A DNA stretch of 64,000 nt, taken from the NCBI GenBank assembly GCA_954871525.1, contig OX940861.1, positions 9,966,842 through 10,030,841 on the forward strand, written 5' to 3'. The translations under genes were made by a program, and so were the position numbers. Positions 36,471 through 48,544 of this stretch are shown in pieces; within the stretch, counting starts at the first letter, position 1, and each line of letters begins with the position of its first letter. Source of the stretch: Parietaria judaica. Its lineage: Eukaryota; Streptophyta; Magnoliopsida; Rosales; Urticaceae. The notes under the pieces were generated by a model, which was not told where the DNA came from, searched no databases, and saw only the letters and a program-made list of their open reading frames with translations.

Positions 36471-39400
36471 GCCCTCCCCACTTACGAAATGGAGAGACCA
36501 TCATTGTATAATTGCAGTCACGACGTTACATTTTTTATTTTATTATTATTCTATAGTAGAAATTCTATAGAATAATAATAAAATTGAGAAAAAAAAAAAT
36601 CGAGTGAGTGAGTGAATGAGTGAGAAATTTCTTACAGGGCTCGCATGATTCATCCAAATAAATCCATCGGCACGGTTTTACGTTTTTTCAGTTTGATCTT
36701 CTAGCTTTTCTTTTACTCATTAAAATACTTGTTGGAACTTATGTTTCAAGTTAACTAAAATTTTAGTGCTTTTGCTTAAAATATACGTGCTGCATTGTTT
36801 TATTTATTTATTTATTTATTTTTATCAGTTAAAATAATAGTATAATCTCACGTTCTCTCTTTTTGTGGTCAGTCAAAATACTTGGTCAGTCCTATATGAC
36901 CTTATAATTTTTCATGAACGTTACCCACGTTCTTATCAACAACCACTAATTTTTCGAAACATTAACATAATTCATAATATTCAACTATAAATAGTGAGTG
37001 GGCTAGTCATATTTTTTTCATCAGATCGATATACAAAGTGTCGTTGGCTTTCTAAAGGTTTTAGTGGGGTTAAAAAAGCTTTCCGAGTGTTTGCGAGAAA
37101 TATTAATCAGAGAGATACCGAGCTATCCGAGAGGAGTTTGAGTGATTTCGATCGATACCGAGTGCACGGTTTCGGTCGAGACAGTGTTTTACTGGGCTGT
37201 TTTATTCTGGGGGCGACGGAGCAATCACGAACTGCTGCACCGAGGCAGAGCCGCGAAACGTCTTAAAGAGAGCGACCTAGTCCGTGACTCAGCCGAGGCG
37301 ATTTTTCCGCTAATCTTTGTGGCAAGTACCGAAGATTTGCTTACAACAGCGACGATGAAGTTCCGGCGACGAACACTTGTCTATATTCCCCTAGTCAAGG
37401 GCGGACACACCCTTTAGTGACCATCCCTTGAATTTTTACAAAAGCATTAGTATTGCCCAAGTGGCTCTCCCTCTGATTCTCTCTTTTTCGATCTGAACGT
37501 TGATTAACGGACGAGAACTTGCCTACTTGACAATATAGCTTGAATCAAACTCATTTTGACTTTAAATTAAGCTTTGTATTTTGATTCGGTAATATTAGGA
37601 TGAATCTAGTAATAATAATTTTGAACCTCCTTGTTTGTGATTCTCGTTCCTCATTGTCCCCATAGATCATGTTGTGGGTAAAAACCGCTTGTCACGGTGC
37701 CGTGCGATATGACATTATTTTTAGAGTGTTTTCCTGTGAACAATATGGGTAGTACGCTCCCGTTAATTTCGTAGGTGAATGATAATCAATTATAGATAAA
37801 TGAAGACATGTTAAGACTTAAGATAGCTAAAACAACTATGAAAATTGTACCGGGATTCTTTTATTTCCTAGGCTTAGTACTCGAAATCATGGAGAAATTA
37901 CAAAGTGTGGACTTGGATTCTCATGTTAGTACAACAATGGCCGAAATGGAAAGAGGAATGTTCTTGGAGTTGATGATTCTATTATTTTTTGGGGTGATGA
38001 CCTTATGACATAATTTTGCAATCATTGGCATTTGTGTGCCATGTACTATTCTATTTATAGGTGGGTATATTACGCCTCGTAATGGGCTCTGATTACAAGG
38101 TGTGAGTGAGAGAAAATCCTAATTTTAGTGATCCCCTCAGAATCTTGTCGGAGTGACTTGGCAGTTGCGCAGATTGTTGTCGGGCCCTGGAGGGACATGC
38201 TTCTTCGAGGGAGATGGCCGCTCGTTGTATGCTGTGAGTCTTGAACTCAGTCGTCGAAGTCGTCTTGAGATGTTTGGGACGGGCTAGCCTGATTACGGCC
38301 TTTGCGTTGGAATCGGGCTGAACCGTCTGCAATTTGCGCTTCAATCGAATCTCTTTGGTGCTGAGGGCGAGTCTGTTGGTCGGACCTCTATCCGAGCCGC
38401 TTTTGACATGGGCCTGGTTTCCTGTTCGACAGGCCTGTTGCCTTTCGTGGGCTTTTTCTCCTTTTTGAGGACTTTTCTCTGTTGACTCTCGTTGAGTCCG
38501 GAATTCTCTTTTTGGAGAGGCCCACTTGTTTTGAAGAACCGATTTCGACCCTAACAGATCTATATAAACATATATCCTTTGTAAAAAAAAAAAAAAATCC
38601 CCTCAAATTTGAGGCTTAGTTATGAGACCAAGTTATCCCAATATGACGTCAGATTCGACCAATAAATATCGCGAAGTGACGAGCAATTATTTCAGTTTTG
38701 ATCGAGTAGATGTGGTGGATCGATCGGCTAAGTTTCCAGCATTTAATATATATCAAGTCACCAAGATTATATCTACGATGTTTTTTTCTTCTTTCAATAT
38801 CAAAATGTCTCCCATGCAGTCAAACTCTCTATTTAATTAAATCTAGTACTTATGTTTGACGTATTTACATTTATAAATAATATTGTATATCATCCTATTA
38901 AATTGCAATAAGTGACAAAAGACAAAGTTACTATAATAAAACAAGCATGTTGTTGATCAAGATCCGCAATTCTCCGATAGGCGACCTTTTTTTTTTCATG
39001 CAAATTTTTTGTAAGGTTTTCATCAGAATCTAATAATAAAGAATTATCTTGTGAACTTATCTCCATTTCTAGTAGTTTATTTCTCATTTCTAGTTGCCAA
39101 GTTGTTGAATACAGAGCATTGCATATTATTGAAATATATGATTCGGTATTTTAAAACTAAAATTCGCAATTTATATGTTACAACAAATAAATTGATATTT
39201 TAGTTAAGTGCAATAAATTCAGAGTACTTCATGTATCCATATATTCCAATTTAAACTTCAACCACAGAAATGTTCGAAAGTAGTCAATTTGATTATCAAT
39301 CATATCTTATTTAGTAAATCTGCTATTCCTTTGTCTCTTTGCGTCGGTCGAAAGCCTATTATCGATTCATTTTTTGTGTGTGTGTGTGTCTGCATGTTCA

Positions 39401-39535
39401 TACAAATTATATATAAAAATATATATGAGTTTGACTAGCCCAAATTAATCTCATTTTTATTAATCCAAAACTAGAACATAAAAAAGTGAACGGTGCTTCT
39501 CTAACTCTTTATGATATATGAGTTTGACTCACAAA
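36471..39535. other. Intergenic; unassigned transposon-like stretch and subtilase 1 promoter
   Basis: A TATA-like CTATAAATAGTG (about 36984) is followed by a moderately GC-rich stretch (37010-37430) and another at 38090-38560; both look like retroelement or gene relics, but no domain or LTR pair was found. 38620-38770 and 39240-39380 resemble DNA upstream of the second subtilase (46010-46220, 48190-48300), so this is part of the tandem duplication. Confidence 0.4.
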
Positions 39536-41881
39536 ATGAAGTCAAACACTTGTCTACTTTCAGTAACACTGCTTGTAGTGAGCGTCTTCCATCTTTACGA
39601 AGCTGCAGATTATGAGCCCAGAAAGACCTACATTGTCCACATGGACACCTCCCTCAAGCCCTCCGTCTTCTCCGACCACGCCAACTGGTTTCACACCTCG
39701 TTGCAGTCCGTCTCCGCCTCTGCCGACATGCTCTACACCTACCAGAATGCCATCCACGGCTTCGCTGCCAGAGTCACCGACGCCGAAGCTCAGTCGCTCA
39801 AAAACAGCCCAGGGGTTCTGTCGGTGATCCCGGAGACGAGATACGAGCTTCACACTACTCGGACCCCCGACTTCCTAGGACTCACCGGGAAGCTCAACCG
39901 AGCTCGCTTTCCGGCTTCAGCCAAAGTTAGCGACGTCGTGATTGGAGTCCTTGACACAGGGGTTTGGCCCGAGATCGGCAGCTACAACGACGCCGGGCTC
40001 GGCCCGGTTCCACGCGGCTGGAAAGGCAAGTGTGATTCCGGCAAGAACTTCAGCGCCTCGAGCTGCAACAGAAAGCTCGTCGGAGCGAGGGCGTTCTGGA
40101 AAGGCTACGAGAAGGAGAAAGGGAAGATAAACGAGACGCTGGAATCGAAGTCGCCGAGGGACGACAATGGACACGGGACCCACACGTCCACCACAGCGGC
40201 GGGGTCAAAGGTAGCCGGCGCGAGCTTATTAGGGTTTTCGAAAGGGACTGCAAGAGGGATGGCTCCGACGGCGAGGATCGCTTCGTACAAGGTGTGCTGG
40301 CTTCACGGCTGCTTCGGATCCGACATTATCGCCGCCGTTGACAGCGCCATCGGAGACGGGGTTGGGATTATTTCCCTGTCTTTGGGTGGAGGAGCATCAG
40401 ATTACCATTTGGACGAAATCGCTATGGCGGCTTTCACCGCCACGGCACATGGGATCTTCGTCTCGGCCTCAGCCGGGAACTATGGGTCACATGCACGCTC
40501 CTTGTTCAACCTTGCACCGTGGATGACAACCATCGGGGCCGGGACGATCGACCGGGATTTCCCGGCTTACTTACGGCTCGGAAACGGGAAAACTTACAAG
40601 GGTGTCGCAGTTTATGCCGGAAAGCCCTTGGCAGCCAACAAGTTTTTTCCATTGGTTTCCGGGCTAAGCGCAAGCTTAAACAATACTTTCGAGGCCACAA
40701 ACTGCTTACCTGGATCTTTAGACCCCAAAAAGACGGCTGGGAAAATAGTTATTTGCGATCAAGGCGGAAACACAAGGACCGGAACCGGACTGGTGGTGAA
40801 AGACGCCGGCGGTGTCGGCATGGTTTTATTAGGCGCCGATGAATCTAACATAGAAGAGATCATCGCGGAAGCGCACTTGTTGCCGACAGTGTTCCTCAGC
40901 ATTGGTAAAGGCTTTGAAATAAGAACTAAATATCTAAGTGTTGCCGGAGCTAAAGCAACGGCGACAATCGTCCAAGGCGGCACCAAATACGGAGTCCGAC
41001 CATCCCCCAAGCTCGCAACCTTCAGCTCCCGTGGGCCAAATCCGCACACTCCGGAGATACTCAAACCAGACTTGATAGCCCCTGGGTCAAACATCCTCGC
41101 CGGTTGGGCCGGCGCGGTCGGGCCGAGCGGGCTGACCCGCGACAAGCGACGCGTGAACTTTAACGTGGCTTCGGGAACATCCATGTCGTGTCCCCACATC
41201 AGCGGCATCGCAGCACTCATCCTTGCGGCACACCCAACGTGGAGCCCCGCCGCCATCAGGTCCGCCCTAATGACCACCGCCTACTCAAATTATAGAAACG
41301 GCAAGGCCTTGGAGGACGTCGCTTCTGGAAAAGCCGCCACGCCGTTCGGCTTCGGCGCCGGACACGTTAATCCCCCAGCGGTGCTCGACCCCGGGCTCGT
41401 CTACGACGCCAGCGTCGGAGACTACGTCAACTTCCTATGCGCGTTGAACTATACTTCTGACATGATCAAGAGCGTTACTAAGAGAGGCTTCGCTTGCAAG
41501 AACTCGACCAAGTACAGCGTCGGAGATCTGAACTACCCGTCGTTTGTGGTGCTTTTGGAAGCGGAGTCCGGCGAAGAGGTCGGAGCTGCTCAGAACTTTT
41601 CTCAGACGGTGACGCTCAGGAGGATTCTGACCAACGTGGGTGACCCCGGGACTTACAAGGTGTCTGTCACGGAGGTTGACTCGGCAAAGATCGTGGTCAA
41701 ACCGAGATCGTTGACTTTCGGGAAGATGTACGAGAAGAAGAACTTCACGGTGACGTTCGTGGCGCGCGCTATGCCGTCGGAGACAGAGCGATTCGCTCGC
41801 ATGGAGTGGTCGGACGGGAAACACTTCGTTCGGAGTCCTATTGCCCTGTATTGGCCTAGTGTTGTTATGGTAAGTGCTTGA
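39536..41881 (+). CDS. Subtilisin-like serine protease 1 (781 aa), intronless
   Basis: Secreted S8 peptidase of the plant SBT family, nearest the SBT1 group; acts in the apoplast on proteins or peptides. Single exon. Start at the ATG shared with the paralog (MKSNTCLLSVTLLVVSVF); six codons upstream is another in-frame ATG. Signal peptide about 1-24; I9 propeptide about 31-105 (TYIVHMDTSLKP, YTYQNAIHGFAARV); catalytic D140 (VIGVLDTGVWPE), H213 (GHGTHTST), oxyanion N315 (SASAGN), S549 (GTSMSCPH); a PA-domain insertion at about 355-480; Fn3-like C-terminal domain from about 665. Several N-x-S/T sites. Oddities versus the paralog: AGNYGS instead of AGNSGP right after the oxyanion Asn, and GVGIISLS instead of GVDILSLS. 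All triad residues are present, so an active enzyme is likely, with altered substrate binding possible. Confidence 0.93.
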   Translation: MKSNTCLLSVTLLVVSVFHLYEAADYEPRKTYIVHMDTSLKPSVFSDHANWFHTSLQSVSASADMLYTYQNAIHGFAARVTDAEAQSLKNSPGVLSVIPETRYELHTTRTPDFLGLTGKLNRARFPASAKVSDVVIGVLDTGVWPEIGSYNDAGLGPVPRGWKGKCDSGKNFSASSCNRKLVGARAFWKGYEKEKGKINETLESKSPRDDNGHGTHTSTTAAGSKVAGASLLGFSKGTARGMAPTARIASYKVCWLHGCFGSDIIAAVDSAIGDGVGIISLSLGGGASDYHLDEIAMAAFTATAHGIFVSASAGNYGSHARSLFNLAPWMTTIGAGTIDRDFPAYLRLGNGKTYKGVAVYAGKPLAANKFFPLVSGLSASLNNTFEATNCLPGSLDPKKTAGKIVICDQGGNTRTGTGLVVKDAGGVGMVLLGADESNIEEIIAEAHLLPTVFLSIGKGFEIRTKYLSVAGAKATATIVQGGTKYGVRPSPKLATFSSRGPNPHTPEILKPDLIAPGSNILAGWAGAVGPSGLTRDKRRVNFNVASGTSMSCPHISGIAALILAAHPTWSPAAIRSALMTTAYSNYRNGKALEDVASGKAATPFGFGAGHVNPPAVLDPGLVYDASVGDYVNFLCALNYTSDMIKSVTKRGFACKNSTKYSVGDLNYPSFVVLLEAESGEEVGAAQNFSQTVTLRRILTNVGDPGTYKVSVTEVDSAKIVVKPRSLTFGKMYEKKNFTVTFVARAMPSETERFARMEWSDGKHFVRSPIALYWPSVVMVSA

Positions 41882-43775
41882 GCATTTACGAATTTAATAA
41901 TAATTAATCATCATTGATATCTCACTCATGAACTATTTGATTTTATTTAAGTAAATTATCCCGGGTAATCTGTAATTTTTTTTATTTTTGGGTTTTATGA
42001 GCCTTAAATCTCACAAGGACAATTTTAGCAATTTTAAGTCTCTTTAGCTAGAAAAGAAATGTCTAAAATTAATGGGCAAAGTTAAAGCTATATTAATTCA
42101 TATCTGTCGACAAGGGTCAAACGAAAATGACGGAAGTCAACAAAGGGTTCATTCAAGCCTCAAGGTATTATAATGTTTCATGCAAGTAGTTAGTTTATTA
42201 CAAAACAGTAAAATATTCGAAAAAAGTTGTGTTTATTTCACGAGCAAGTTGCCACGTCTTTATGAGGCTGCTTCCTATGCTTTATCCATGAAAAGATTGA
42301 TTTAGCGTATTTTAATGATTTAATAGTAAATGTATAACATGCTCAATCGGACGCTCTTGTTTTCTTGAAACAAGGAAAAGGATATTCGATAATGAATTAT
42401 ATGGGCGCGGGTTTGCCCGTTTTTGGCCGCCTTAGGGTTGCCTAGTCCATCTATTTGTAGTCTGTAGCAGGCCGGAGCATACAACTAGGACGATATTGTT
42501 TCGGGCCTGCCCAGTTGCCCACTTAAACTCGTTTCGGACCCCACCCCGCCCAATATGGTGGCACACGGAGTCCCGATCCTAGGCCTACCCCTTCGGCATT
42601 CGTGATCAACTTATATACTTGATGCTATATAAGTTAAGCTATAATAAACAGTTTAGTCAATCTTTTAGTTTTGATTTTGACCAAAATTTTATGTTTTATT
42701 TATTTAATGTGAGTTTACAATTTGTGATGACCAATTCAAATTTATTTACGTTGTGTCGTAACTTGAAATCGTGTTGTATCTCGTATTCAGACCACCAAGA
42801 TTGTCACTTAAGAGCAAACATTACCCTTAAACTTTTGGAAACATTCAAGATTTAAGAATTTTTAAATTTCACATTTTAATTTTATGTGGAATGAATGAAA
42901 TTTATATCCTACATCTGCTTTCAGTCAATAAATGTGGAAAGAAAAATCTGGAATAAAAGAATCACTTATATTAGATAGTCTTAGGAGCTTTCAGAGTCAT
43001 CTATGAGTTTTGATCCATTTATATTTATTTGTGATCAAACTCTCGTGTTTTATTTTGAATGATTTATGGATATACAATATGGTAATTAACCTTTCTGGTT
43101 GTTGGTCATTTTTACATTCGTTTACCAAACGTTATGTCGTTTTCTCTGTTATGCCAATTTCCATTTCATTGTCGTTTTCAGAGATATTATTTATTAATGT
43201 CGTTTTACATATTCTGTGTTTCAAATTTTGTTTCTTTCTCATTTTTCAGTTTTCTATCGTTCCATTTTTCTGTCGTTTTATTATCTCATAGTTTGTTAAG
43301 ATGTGGAGTTTTGAATTCCTCTCAACTTTTATTGCTGTTTTTATTTGTTTGTTTTTTCATATTGATCTTCGTTTTGCTAAAATACTGTCGTTTTGAGTGT
43401 TTGAACTAAATATGTCTTTTTTTGTTTTTGTTTTTGTTTTTGAGGGAAATCAAATATAATATATTGATAAAATCAGGGGGTTAGATTAAGTCCCTGTGAA
43501 CAACATTATCGATATATGTCCTTGGTTTCTCAACATTGTACTCTTTTCAGTTTATTACACAGATAGTTTGATCTACTCTAAATGAACAATTATAATCCAA
43601 AATTACAACAAAACTATGTCTAGGATATCGGTGATGTTTATGATATATAAATTATAATAAGAAAAACCCATAAAATACCCAAAAATCACATAAGGTTTAA
43701 GGGAAATGCCCATACTTTCAAACAATTCATTTATACCCATTAGTAAACTATTTTGGACTATTTTAACCCTAAAAC
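41882..43775. other. Intergenic, subtilase 1 3' flank
   Basis: 42100-42300 shares words with the flank downstream of subtilase 2 (51550-51660; GCAAGTTGCCAC / CCAAGTTGCCACATCTT ... GGCTGCTTC). 42400-42600 is a GC-rich GGGCC/CCCGCCC-type patch reminiscent of degraded hAT MITEs. No gene. Confidence 0.4.
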
Positions 43776-44070
43776 TAGAGCTGAAACTGCCGACGTCGCG
43801 ACGGGTCGCGGCGAAGTCGCCGGAAATCGCGAAACTTGGCGTCGCGACGGGTCGTGGTTCCGAGAGTCGCGATCGTCGCGACGTTGCGCGAGCGAGAGAG
43901 AGAGAGACACAGACTGAGAGAGAGAGGGGGAGAGAGGGACTTGTCGCCACGGCTTGAACTCATCGCGAATCATCGCGATCTCCACCCTTCCCGTCGCGAC
44001 GATCGCGAAGTCCTCCTTCCCGTCGCGAGGCGTCGCGACGCCCTCCTCCGCGCCGGCAGTTTCAGCTCCA
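43776..44070. mobile_element. hAT-like MITE with TCGCGA repeats, copy B (295 bp)
   Basis: Seen: termini TAGAGCTGAAACTGCCG and near-complement ending CAGTTTCAGCTCCA; perfect 8-bp duplication CCTAAAAC (43768-43775, 44071-44078). The interior shares the CGTCGCGACG-rich pattern, a GA-repeat (43900-43940) and overall layout with copy A at 50-332. Predicted short Arg/Ser frames are artefacts of the repeats. Confidence 0.88.
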
Positions 44071-44078
44071 CCTAAAAC

Positions 44079-44889
44079 TAATTACATTTTTAATTTTCGT
44101 TTTAATTATTTTTTAATTAATTTCGAAATTTAAAACCAACAATAATGACGGTTGACATTTTCTAGCATATTTATTACCTTTTATTTTAATAGATATTGAA
44201 TAATTAATTTCAAATTCAAAAATTAATTTGGTATTTCAACCACCTTCTTCAATCATTAATTTCTTCATCTGCTTTTTTTTTCTTGCCATCGCTCGCATGC
44301 TTGCTGCGCAACCTCTTTCTCGCCATCGCCATCGCCTCGATTGCTTGCCGCGCCTCATCTCCTCTCGCTGTCGTTCCTCTCTGCTCGTCGTTGCGCATCA
44401 TCCTCCGTCGCGCCACCTCCCCGTCGCTGGCAGCCCCGCGTACGCCGGCAGCCCCTCGCCTCGCGCCGTCATGTAGCTTCCCGTCGCATCTCGTCGCCTC
44501 CCGTTGCCTCCGTCACCTCTCCTTTGCCTTATCGTCTTTGATTAAATCCGTGATGAGGCCGCGACCCATCCATACGCCGCCGGCATAAAAGCTTCCCGCC
44601 GGCGATCGGACCTCACCATCCCTTCCCGCCCACCTCGGCCGCGACGATCCTGCCGCCCGCTAACAGCAACAACAACAAACTTTTTGGTCCTTCGCCGGCG
44701 ACGCTCCGGCGCCGTCTCCGGCGATCCACTTCTCGAAGCTGGAGACGGCTATGTCAGAGAGTGAGGCTGCTTCGCAAACGTTCCACGCCCTGGTGGAAGC
44801 ACACGATTTCAGTGTTTGTCGGAGAAGAGAATGGGTTCGCCAGAGTGCTCGGAGATGCTACATGGAGTCTTCGTAATGACAAAAATCAT
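44079..44889. other. GC-rich, gene-like block of unknown origin
   Basis: 44280-44880 is rich in CGCC/CGTCGC triplets with several short frames on the plus strand, none matching a family I know. The sharp base-composition contrast with both flanks suggests captured gene sequence or a degenerate transposon interior. Confidence 0.35.
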
Positions 44890-45235
44890 TTGGTAATTAT
44901 ATATACGTATTCATAAGTATATGTGTATTTGTAATTATAGTTACGAAATTATAGTTTTGTAATTACAGTTTCGTAATTATAATTTTTTCGTAATTAAGTT
45001 TCGTAACTATATATACGTATTTGTAATTATAGTTACGTAATGGTAATTCGTAATTGTAGTAACGTAATCGTAGTTTCGTAATTACAATGTTTTTTGTGAT
45101 TAAAGTTGGTAACTACATATACGTATGCGTAACTATAGTTACGTAATTGTAGTTTCGTAATTATAGTTACGTAATTTCAATTTCGTAATTACAATTTTGA
45201 AAACTATTATTACAATTTCGTAATTATATTTACCA
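44890..45235. repeat. Minisatellite of TTTCGTAATTATAGTTACG-type units
   Basis: About 345 bp built from variants of GTAATTATAGTTACGTAA and TTTCGTAATTACA, with longer higher-order units containing ATATATACGTAT. Many units are near-palindromic (TTACGTAA). Confidence 0.8.
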
Positions 45236-46371
45236 CTACGATTAAGTGTATGTTGTCTTACTATTTAACAAACCAATTCAATTTCGTTTTTGCTATTATT
45301 TTTTGAACTTTTCTTTACCGCATTTTAAGAACGATAATAATCATTCTTTAATTAAAAAAATATTTCAAATCTTCCTATTAAATAGGTTGACTAATTATTC
45401 TACGTTTTAAGGTATTTTGAGCAATTAATTAGTTATTTTCAATGCTATATTTAAGTAACATATTTTTAATTAATTCAAAAATGATTTTATTTAATTTTAA
45501 TTGACATATTAAAACTGTAATTAATAATTAAAAAAAATACATTATTTATTATATCCACACGTAAAAAAAAAGAAGGGTATATTGGTCCATATTTCAATTA
45601 GTTGGTGGTTTTAATTACCAAAAATAGATTTGGGCATTTTTTTGAAACATTGAGTCACAAATGGGCATTTGGCTCATTTACCCATTATAATATCCGGATT
45701 TCGTATCTGTTTTGACCGAATTCGGGTAAATCCAATAAAAATTCAGTCACAATATTCTTTTTCTTTCACTTTTATTGCTTTTACGTATCCAACAGAGATT
45801 ACTAAACAAAATATTATTTATAAATAAATATCTAGAATGGGAACATTGTTGTTCCTTTATTCACAAGATTAAGGACATGGAAGAGGATAGAACTAGTAAT
45901 AATATATCTATATTTTCAACACGAATAATAGAAGAAGAAAAAAACATTTCTTTCTTTCTTTTTTCTTAAAATAAATGACGATTAGCAGTCCCTCTGATGA
46001 GCCATTTTTCAAACATATGCTGATATAAATTAACCTCCAATATAACGTCATCATATGATGTCAAATTCGAACACTTTTTGCACCACATTTGACCCACTAA
46101 TAAAGCTTGCAACATGCAAAGATTATTCGCAAATTGCGATAATTAATTAGTTCATTTCTCAACAAGTTGTGGATCGGGCTAAGTTTTCAATATTTTTTAA
46201 TTCAAAGTCACGAATATTATTTAGAACTTAAATAGCTACACTACATTATAAAAAATAGCATGATTACGATCCTCCTTTTAACTATAAATATATTCTCCTG
46301 TTCATTTAAAAGCACCGGTTATTATGGCAAATGCAAAATGTGAAACTTGCATTTAAAATTGATTAATTAAC
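45236..46371. other. Intergenic; start of duplicated subtilase upstream DNA
   Basis: AT-rich. 46010-46220 resembles 38640-38770 (GTTGTGGATCGGGCTAAGTTTTC and variants), marking the ancestral duplication unit. No gene. Confidence 0.4.
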
Positions 46372-46665
46372 GGGAAACTTCTAAAATTGACCTCCAATAT
46401 ACACCACAAATTGTTTTGTTACACCTCAAGTTTTCATAATTCTCAAAACAACATTTTCAAATTTCATGTACCAAAATACCCTTTTAACTTGTCCTGAAAA
46501 ATGGACATATCGCGTCTTTAAATGGACAAATTGTGTCCTAAAAAATGGATAAGTTGTAGGGGTATTTTGGCATGAAATTTGAAAATGTTGTTTTGAGAAT
46601 TATGAAAACTTGAGGTGTAACAAAATAATTTGTGGTGTATTGGAGGTCAATTTTAGAAGTTTCCC
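46372..46665. mobile_element. Foldback MITE (294 bp), Mutator-type 9-bp TSD
   Basis: Seen: near-perfect inverted halves of about 120 bp, GGGAAACTTCTAAAATTGACC at the left and its complement ending GTTTCCC at the right, with a short spacer (about 46490-46550). Flanked by TTAATTAAC on both sides (46363-46371, 46666-46674). A 9-bp duplication is the Mutator-superfamily hallmark. Non-coding; would form a long hairpin if transcribed. Confidence 0.9.
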
Positions 46666-46748
46666 TTAATTAACTAGGTGATAAGTATTACTCAAATGAA
46701 TTAAAAAGGCATCTTCCCGTGGTTGATGAAGTAACATAAACAAGACTA

Positions 46749-47450
46749 TGTTAAGGTCGGATTCGGTCGGATCCATCCTCAACAATGCACGGATCTAATT
46801 TGAGAAGGGACATGCGACGTCAGATTTCAAAGGATGTCGAAGAACGACGAGAAGGGCCGATGACGGGTCACGAGGTCAAATGTCGACGAGAGAAGTCGAC
46901 GACGACGACGGTCACGAGGCCAAAGGTCGACGAGAGGAGTCGATGACGACGACGGATCATGAGTTCGATGAGAGAAAGGCCCAAGCCTCACGAGAAGAAG
47001 GGAGACGCCGAACATCGACGAGAGGCGTCGACAACAGAATTTGTGACGCCGAATGACAACTGACGTGATGTGTATTTAATGAAGCCCATACTGATCTCAC
47101 CTACCCGGCGTGGCCAACTGCCCTAACTCAGGCAAAGCATTGGTTAACCATGCTTCCCTCAAATAACTCCTAGGGAAGCGCGTGATGGGAAGTGAAAAAG
47201 GGCGGGAAATGCGTGAAGGGGCAAATGTAAACTCTATAAAAGGCAAGATAAGCCTCATTTGTAAGGGGTCGAAAACCTATTGAGAGAGAAACCCATGTAC
47301 TCACAAGAATATCAATATACAAGTACATATTTCATCGCATGGTCTTCATCTTTGAGTATTCTTAGTTATTAAACGGGAAAAACCGAACCTCTTTCTTTAA
47401 AAACAAGGGTTAAACCTTGTGACCGTTTAGTGTGTAAAACGCCATCAACA
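46749..47450 (+). mobile_element. Solo LTR (702 bp), TSD GACTA/GACTT
   Basis: Seen: TGTTAAGGTCGGATTCGG ... GCCATCAACA, flanked by GACTA (46744-46748) and GACTT (47451-47455), one mismatch. TATA box CTATAAAAGGC near 47231 and the following AAGATAAGCCTCATTTGTAA are shared word for word with the minus-strand LTR at 58119-58892. The 5' half has tandem CGACGAGAGG/GTCGACGA units. No internal region or second LTR. Confidence 0.85.
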
Positions 47451-47455
47451 GACTT

Positions 47456-48544
47456 CATTTCATGATCTGCGATATTTATTTCTAAAAAATTATCTCGATT
47501 TGTTATCTTCTTATAATGGTCCATTTTGGTATTGTTGTGCTGTTATAAAATCACTTTTTAAATATAATTTAATAAAAATGTTAATTAGTTAAGTAATTTC
47601 ATTTTTGGTTAAATAGTTTAATAACGATGTTTTTAAAAGTAGTTTATAAATATATTATTTTAATAAATTAAACTCATATTTTTTCATCTATAATTGGATT
47701 CATCTCGTCGCAAGCTTCCAATGCTTATCTTTATAAGTCAGAGTTATAAAATTAAAATTATGAAGTTTTGCAAAAAAAAAATAAAAAAAAAAAAAAAATA
47801 AATAAATAATATAAAAGAAAATTAATTTAAAATTATTTTTAATTAATTTAAAAATAATATTTTATTTTAACTTATCAAATACAAAATTCTTCTTAAAATT
47901 AAGAAAAATAAAATAAAATCAACTCTATTACCGTAATCCCACACAAGGCCTCTTTTTTTTTAATGAGGGCGACACTATCGGCCAAGGTTACAATGTACTC
48001 TCGCATTACTAGATATATTCGGTGTTAGAACATGTGGCACTATTGACCAAGTTTACATTTGTAAATGTGACACTCATTTAAATGTCATAGAGCTTGAACT
48101 TGTGACCTCTTGAATAGGTTATAGGTACATGGTAAAGTTATTCTAAGGTCAAACAAGCATGGTTCAAAGGCCGTTATTTATTTACGAGGCTCGTGTGAAA
48201 ATCCAAACTCGAAAGTAGTCAATCACAATTCACAATATTAAACAGAAATCCGCCATCCCCTTGTCTTCTTGCGTCGGCGAAAAATGTTTTTGTTTTTAAA
48301 GTTTAAACTATACAATAAAATGTAATATAGCCCTCCACTATATAATTATATCCATTTTTTCTTATTTATATAAAAAGCAAGGATTCCATTCGACATGAAG
48401 GAGTGCTTCCTAATTTCTAGCTAGTATAATATATATATATATATATATATATAATCCAAAAAAGTAAAGGACCGTCTCTATATAATAAGGCACTCACTCA
48501 CACAAGTCACAATTCACACATAGAGCTCAATCTTGGCACTCAAA
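47456..48544. other. Intergenic and promoter of subtilase 2
   Basis: AT-rich (A-tract near 47771-47805). 48190-48300 resembles the subtilase 1 upstream DNA. TATA candidates before the second subtilase are TTATATAAAA (about 48366) and CTATATAATA (about 48478); an (AT)n run lies at 48427-48453. Confidence 0.4.

Noticed and set aside
37010..37430. Possible gene or LTR after a TATA-like box
   Set aside because: No domain, no paired repeat and no target duplication could be found; left as unassigned intergenic DNA.
40759..41277. 172-codon minus-strand frame opposite subtilase 1
   Set aside because: Antisense shadow; a matching shadow is found opposite subtilase 2 (49921-50292).
44890..45235. CRISPR-like direct repeats
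   Set aside because: Units vary in length and sequence without spacer structure; this is a eukaryotic minisatellite.
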